A stretch of 9,860 nt of DNA, from the NCBI GenBank assembly GCA_902783095.1, contig CACZPX010000035.1, forward strand, positions 1-9,860, written 5' to 3'. Source of the stretch: an uncultured Lachnospiraceae bacterium (lineage in GTDB: Bacteria > Bacillota > Clostridia > Lachnospirales > Lachnospiraceae). The position numbers and the translations under genes were made by a program. Of this stretch, positions 6,519 through 9,860 are shown one piece after another (position 1 is the stretch's first letter; every line of letters begins with the position of its first letter). The notes beneath the pieces are model-generated. The model made no database searches. It was given only the letters and a program-made list of their open reading frames with translations, and was not told the DNA's origin.

Positions 6519-6731
6519 CAGCAGGTGCCGGAGGCTGCACGAAGCGGCGCGGCGGAGAGTCAAGATCTTCCCGCCACACGCCGTCCACGCAGTGCTCCGG
6601 TGAAAAGGGAAACAGGTGCAGGGCCTGTGCGAACCCGTCACTGTAAGCAGGGAGTGCCCGCCAATACGTCACTGGGAAACCGGGAAGGCGGCGGCGCATG
6701 ATGATCTGCAAGCCAGGAGACCTGCCTGCTG
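6519..6731 (+). ncRNA. Cobalamin (B12) riboswitch aptamer
   Basis: The hallmark conserved segments of the cobalamin riboswitch are present in order: TGAAAAGGGAA near 6601-6611 followed by CAGGTG, CCCGTCACTGTAA at 6634-6646, CACTGGGAAACCGGGAAGG at 6670-6688, and the B12 box AAGCCAGGAGACCTGCC near 6710-6726. Helix P1 closes by CAGCAGG (6519-6525) with CCTGCTG (6725-6731). P2 forms by CCGGAG (6528-6533) with CTCCGG (6595-6600), with an extended nested arm (GGCGG 6551-6555 with CCGCC 6571-6575) between. In this class, adenosyl- or other cobalamins bind the RNA and usually lower expression of downstream uptake or synthesis genes. Confidence 0.95.
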
Positions 6732-6812
6732 TAAGACACGGGAGCAAGACTCCGGACCGCGCGGACTCGGTTCGTGTACAAAAGTGTGGCGCCGCCATGC
6801 TTTGTTTTGCTG

Positions 6813-6841
6813 TCCTGTGGATCCGTTCACGGGATTTTTTT
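6813..6841 (+). terminator. Intrinsic terminator acting as riboswitch expression platform
   Basis: TCCTGTG (6813-6819) pairs with CACGGGA (6828-6834) in a 7-bp stem with one G-U pair and an 8-base loop, followed by seven T residues. The same CACGGGA also occurs at 6737-6743, just after the aptamer, so it could pair with TCCTGTG instead and prevent termination. This suggests transcription attenuation: terminated when cobalamin is bound, read through when it is scarce. The alternative pairing is inferred. Confidence 0.8.
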
Positions 6842-6911
6842 ATGTCACGTCCGCCTTTTGTACCGCTTTGCTTTGGCCTGCAATAACTCTATCACATATT
6901 TAGGAGGAAAC

Positions 6912-8033
6912 ATGAAACCAAGAAAACTGACTGCAACCCTTATGGCCCTGCTGCTGGCTCTGGTCACGGTCCTCTCCGCCTGCGGCGGCAGCGAACAGAC
7001 CACCGCCGCCGATGCGGCGCAGACCACGGAAGCCGCCAAGGCGGATGCCACCGCCGCGCCGGAGACCACGCCGGCTCCCGCAACAGAGGCGACCACCGAA
7101 GCGCCGGAAACCGAAGCGACCACGGAAGCCCCCACAGCGGAAGCGACCACCGAAGCGCCCGCGACCGAAACTGCGGCGGAACCCGCCCCCTACGACGGCA
7201 CCACCATGACGGTCACCGACATGACCGGCCGCGAAGTGACCGTCCGCACCCCCGTAGAGCGCATCGTGGCGCTGTCCGCGGCGGACTGTGAAGTGCTGTA
7301 CGCCGTCGGCGCCGGCGATCTGCTGGTGGGCCGCGGCGAATACTGCGACTATCCCCCCGAAGTCGCGGACAAGCCGTCCGTCCAGTCCGGCTATGAGACC
7401 AATATCGAGCAGATCATCGCGCTGGAGCCCCAGGTGTTGCTGATGAGCACCATGGCCCAGACCGAGGAGCAGATCGCCGCGCTGGAGAACGCCGGCATCG
7501 CCGTGGTCGTCTCCGACGCGCATACCATCGAGGAGGTCTACACCTCCATCGGCATCATCGGCACGCTCACCGCCCACGAAGAACAGGCGCAGACCGTGAT
7601 CGACGGCATGAAGGCCTCCCTGGCCGAACTGAGCGAAAAAGCGACCGGAGACGGCACCCAGACCGTGTACTTTGAGGTCTCCCCGCTGGAATACGGCCTG
7701 TGGACCGCCGGCAAGAACACCTTTATGAACGAAGTGGCCGAGCTTTTGGGCTTAAAGAACGCCTTTGAAGACGTGGACGGCTGGGGCGAGATCTCCGAAG
7801 AGCAGGTGCTGGAGCGCGACCCCGACTATATCGTGACCATCACCATGTACTACGGCGAAGGCCCCACTCCGGAGGAAGAGATCGCTTCCCGCCCCGGCTG
7901 GGATGCCGTAAAGGCCGTGGCAAACGGAAAGATCCTGCGTCTGGAGCACGACGAGCTCTCCCGCCCGGCCCCGCGCATCGCGGACGGCGCGCAGCTTCTG
8001 TTCGACCTGGTCTACGGAAATGAAGCGCAGTAA
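6912..8033 (+). CDS. btuF: ABC transporter substrate-binding lipoprotein, BtuF-like
   Basis: A 373-residue binding protein of the class III (PF01497, BtuF/FhuD) fold. A short positively charged start and hydrophobic stretch lead to the lipobox LSAC, with Cys24 as the lipid-modified residue, so it is anchored on the outer face of the membrane. Residues 25 to about 93 are a low-complexity Thr/Glu/Ala/Pro linker with three EATTEAP units at a 9-residue period (59-65, 68-74, 77-83). The binding domain follows, with VERIVALSAADCEVLYAVGA-type opening residues and PDYIVTI and WDAVKAVANGKI toward the end. The start is the ATG at 6912 after AGGAGG; longer in-frame starts would translate the terminator region. 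It is first in the operon under the cobalamin riboswitch, which makes a corrinoid the likely ligand; heme or siderophore binding is the family's main alternative. Confidence 0.85.
   Translation: MKPRKLTATLMALLLALVTVLSACGGSEQTTAADAAQTTEAAKADATAAPETTPAPATEATTEAPETEATTEAPTAEATTEAPATETAAEPAPYDGTTMTVTDMTGREVTVRTPVERIVALSAADCEVLYAVGAGDLLVGRGEYCDYPPEVADKPSVQSGYETNIEQIIALEPQVLLMSTMAQTEEQIAALENAGIAVVVSDAHTIEEVYTSIGIIGTLTAHEEQAQTVIDGMKASLAELSEKATGDGTQTVYFEVSPLEYGLWTAGKNTFMNEVAELLGLKNAFEDVDGWGEISEEQVLERDPDYIVTITMYYGEGPTPEEEIASRPGWDAVKAVANGKILRLEHDELSRPAPRIADGAQLLFDLVYGNEAQ
7086..7166 (+). repeat. Three tandem 27-bp units in the lipoprotein linker
   Basis: Imperfect 27-bp units at 7086-7112, 7113-7139 and 7140-7166 each encode EATTEAP plus two variable residues. 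They build the flexible spacer between lipid anchor and binding domain. Such slippage-prone coding repeats often vary in copy number between strains. Confidence 0.8.
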
Positions 8034-9039
8034 GCGCGGCTTTACACCGGTCCTCATACTGATCCTTTCAGCCGCAGCGCTCCTTACGGCCGCGCTCTGC
8101 GTGTGCCTTGGCAGCGTGAATATCCCGCTTTCCGACACCCTCTCCGCCCTCTTTGGCGGGGAGGGCGTCTCTGCCAATACCGTGAACATCATCCGCTCCG
8201 TGCGTCTGCCGCGCGTGCTCTGCGTGGCGGAGGTGGGGGCGGCCCTCTCCCTGTGCGGCGCGGCCATGCAGGGACTTTTAAAAAACCCGCTGGCGGACGG
8301 TTCCACCCTGGGCGTGTCCACCGGCGCTTCCCTTGGCGCGGCGCTCTCCATCGCCTTCGGCATCACCCTGCCGGGCCTGCCGGTCTCCGGCACCATGGCC
8401 ATGGCTTCGCTGTTCGCCTTTATCTCCCTGCTGATCATCCTGGCCCTGGCCTACCGGCTGGACCATTCCCTTTCCACCAACACCATCATCCTGATCGGCA
8501 TCATCTGGTCCATGTTCGTCTCGAGCATCCTGTCGCTGGTGGTCACCTTCGCCTCCGACCGGCTCAAGCAGATCACCTTCTGGACCATGGGTTCCCTTTC
8601 CGGCAGCAGTTTTGAAAACGCACTGATCCTCTTTGTCGTACTGGCCGCGGGGAGCGCCGTTCTGCTGCGGCTGGCCAACGAGCTGAACGCCTTTGCCGTG
8701 GGCGAGGACAACGCGCGCAGCATCGGCGTAAACGTCCGCCGCGTGCGGCTTACGGTGCTCGTCACCGTCTCCGTGCTGATCGGCGTGTGCGTCTCCGTGG
8801 GCGGCTCCATCGCCTTCGTGGGCCTGGTCACGCCGCACATCCTGCGCATGATCACCGGCCCGGACCACCGCATCCTGCTGCCCGCCTCGCTGTTCGGCGG
8901 CGCCGTCTTCCTGATGCTGGCCGATCTGGCGGCGCGGATGATCCTGCGGCCACTGGAACTGAACGTCGGTGTGGTGACCTCTTTTGTGGGTGCCATTTTA
9001 TTCGTATACATCTACTTTAAGACAAGGAGGGCGGCTTAA
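8020..9039 (+). CDS. btuC: ABC transporter permease, BtuC/FecCD family
   Basis: A 339-residue polytopic membrane protein of the BtuC/FecCD (PF01032) family, which forms the homodimeric channel for cobalamin, heme or ferric siderophores. Family landmarks are RLPRVL near residue 63, GAAMQGLLKNPLADGSTLGVSTGASLG-like sequence around 80-106 (shown by NPLAD and the following GVSTGAS), GLVTPHILRMITGPDHR near 269-285 (the ATPase-coupling region), and a C-terminal ELNVGVVTSFVGA. Many hydrophobic segments agree with the usual ten-helix fold. Its ATG lies 14 bases inside the end of the binding-protein gene, with only a weak ribosome binding site, suggesting translational coupling. Length is normal. Confidence 0.9.
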   Translation: MKRSKRGFTPVLILILSAAALLTAALCVCLGSVNIPLSDTLSALFGGEGVSANTVNIIRSVRLPRVLCVAEVGAALSLCGAAMQGLLKNPLADGSTLGVSTGASLGAALSIAFGITLPGLPVSGTMAMASLFAFISLLIILALAYRLDHSLSTNTIILIGIIWSMFVSSILSLVVTFASDRLKQITFWTMGSLSGSSFENALILFVVLAAGSAVLLRLANELNAFAVGEDNARSIGVNVRRVRLTVLVTVSVLIGVCVSVGGSIAFVGLVTPHILRMITGPDHRILLPASLFGGAVFLMLADLAARMILRPLELNVGVVTSFVGAILFVYIYFKTRRAA

Positions 9040-9822
9040 ATGAACGATCCGGCAGGCAGGGGACCTCTGCTGCGCGCGGAGGCGCTCACGGTCCGCTACG
9101 GCAGCTTTGCCGCGGTTTCGGACCTCTCCTTTTCCGTAAGCGCCGGCGACTGGCTGATGCTGGTCGGCCCCAACGGCGCCGGCAAGTCCACGGTGGTAGG
9201 CGCCCTCTCCCGCGGGGTGGACTACACCGGCCGCATCCTGTGGCAGGGCCGGGACCTGCGGACCTTTTCCGCGCGCGAACTGGCGCGGCACGTGGGGGTG
9301 CTGACGCAGAATCACGCCGTGGGCTACGCCTTTACCGTGGGCACCGTGGTGGGTCTGGGCCGCTACGCGCACGCCGGCGGCTTCTTTGGCCATGGCGACC
9401 GGGACCGCCAGGCTGCGGTGGCGCGGGCGCTTTCGCTCACCGGGCTTGCCGGCATGGAAGACCGGCCGGTCAACCGGCTTTCGGGCGGCGAGCTGCAGCG
9501 CGTGTTCCTGGCGCAGCTGTTTGCCCAGGATCCCGACCTGCTGATTTTGGACGAGCCCACCAACCACCTGGACCTGGTGTATCAGAAGCAGATCTTTTCC
9601 CTGATCGGGGACTGGTTAAAACAACCCGGCAAGGCGGTGATCTCCGTGGTGCACGACTTAAGCCTTGCCCGCGCCTGCGGCACCCGCGCGATCCTTCTGG
9701 ATCACGGCAGACAGGCCGCAGCCGGCAGCATCGGCGAGGTCTTTTCGCCGGACTGCCTGAACCGCGTCTACGGCATGGACGTGGCCGCGTGGATGCGCGG
9801 ACTGCTGCGGCAGTGGGAGTAG
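9040..9822 (+). CDS. btuD: ABC transporter ATP-binding protein, BtuD/FecE-like
   Basis: A 260-residue ATPase that powers the transporter from the cytoplasmic side. It has Walker A GPNGAGKST at residues 43-51, the Q-loop Gln90, the ABC signature LSGGELQR at 147-154, Walker B with the D-loop in LLILDEPTNHLD at 167-178, and the switch histidine His205 in VVHD. Closest in pattern to the FecE/FhuC/BtuD group that partners BtuC-type permeases. The ATG directly follows the permease stop codon, with AAGGAGG nine bases upstream, so the three genes form one tight operon. No terminator or further gene could be recognised in the 38 bases after the stop. Confidence 0.92.
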   Translation: MNDPAGRGPLLRAEALTVRYGSFAAVSDLSFSVSAGDWLMLVGPNGAGKSTVVGALSRGVDYTGRILWQGRDLRTFSARELARHVGVLTQNHAVGYAFTVGTVVGLGRYAHAGGFFGHGDRDRQAAVARALSLTGLAGMEDRPVNRLSGGELQRVFLAQLFAQDPDLLILDEPTNHLDLVYQKQIFSLIGDWLKQPGKAVISVVHDLSLARACGTRAILLDHGRQAAAGSIGEVFSPDCLNRVYGMDVAAWMRGLLRQWE

Positions 9823-9860
9823 CAGCGCTCCCCCTCTTTCTGCTCTGTCCCGGCCGGAAG

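Larger units (their letters stand above)
6347..6911. other. Regulatory region between mobA and the transporter operon
   Basis: This 565-bp stretch has no gene. It contains the mobA promoter (minus), a consensus promoter (plus), a cobalamin riboswitch aptamer, and an intrinsic terminator about 80 bases after the aptamer. About 70 bases of untranslated leader then run to the ribosome binding site AGGAGG at 6902-6907. Confidence 0.8.

Noticed and set aside
6774..6911. An upstream extension of the binding-protein gene in the same frame.
   Set aside because: It would translate through the riboswitch terminator, and the lipoprotein signal with AGGAGG fits the start at 6912.
6900..7577. A 225-codon minus-strand frame rich in Gly and Arg opposite the binding lipoprotein.
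   Set aside because: The repetitive composition mirrors the Thr/Glu/Ala/Pro linker codons; no start site support.

Overview
The window looks like the chromosome of a GC-rich member of the Clostridia (Lachnospiraceae/Oscillospiraceae-like Firmicutes). The evidence is indirect: strong GGAGG-type ribosome binding sites, near-consensus SigA promoters, a lipobox-type lipoprotein as the transporter binding protein, a cobalamin riboswitch with an intrinsic terminator, and gene families common in gut Clostridia. GC is high by eye and was not computed. High GC produces many long spurious frames, and these are left out.

Layout. Positions 1-513 (minus) hold the N-terminal part of an aldo/keto reductase with its own promoter. 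Positions 706-2930 (minus) are a two-gene unit: galactokinase (galK) followed 11 bp later by an XdhC/CoxI-family protein of molybdenum-hydroxylase maturation. A divergent intergenic region (2931-3250) carries promoters in both directions and two unexplained hairpins. Positions 3251-5744 (plus) are a second two-gene unit: a CobW-like G3E GTPase and a radical SAM protein of the COG1964 type (relatives of MJ0619 and the tetraether lipid synthase Tes). The radical SAM gene overlaps tail-to-tail with mobA (5708-6346, minus), which encodes molybdenum cofactor guanylyltransferase. From 6347 to 6911 lie the mobA promoter, a near-perfect SigA promoter on the other strand, a cobalamin riboswitch aptamer and a terminator. 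These control a binding-protein/permease/ATPase transporter (6912-9822, plus), most likely BtuFCD-type corrinoid uptake.

How the genes may work together. XdhC, MobA, the GTPase and the radical SAM protein all fit cofactor or metal-centre maturation around a molybdenum hydroxylase, although no molybdoenzyme lies in the window. The riboswitch argues that the transporter imports corrinoids. The most interesting parts are the uncharacterised GTPase/radical SAM pair, a tandem 22-bp repeat inserted in frame into the radical SAM gene, and the galK-xdhC pairing. No mobile element gene, CRISPR array, tRNA or rRNA was seen.
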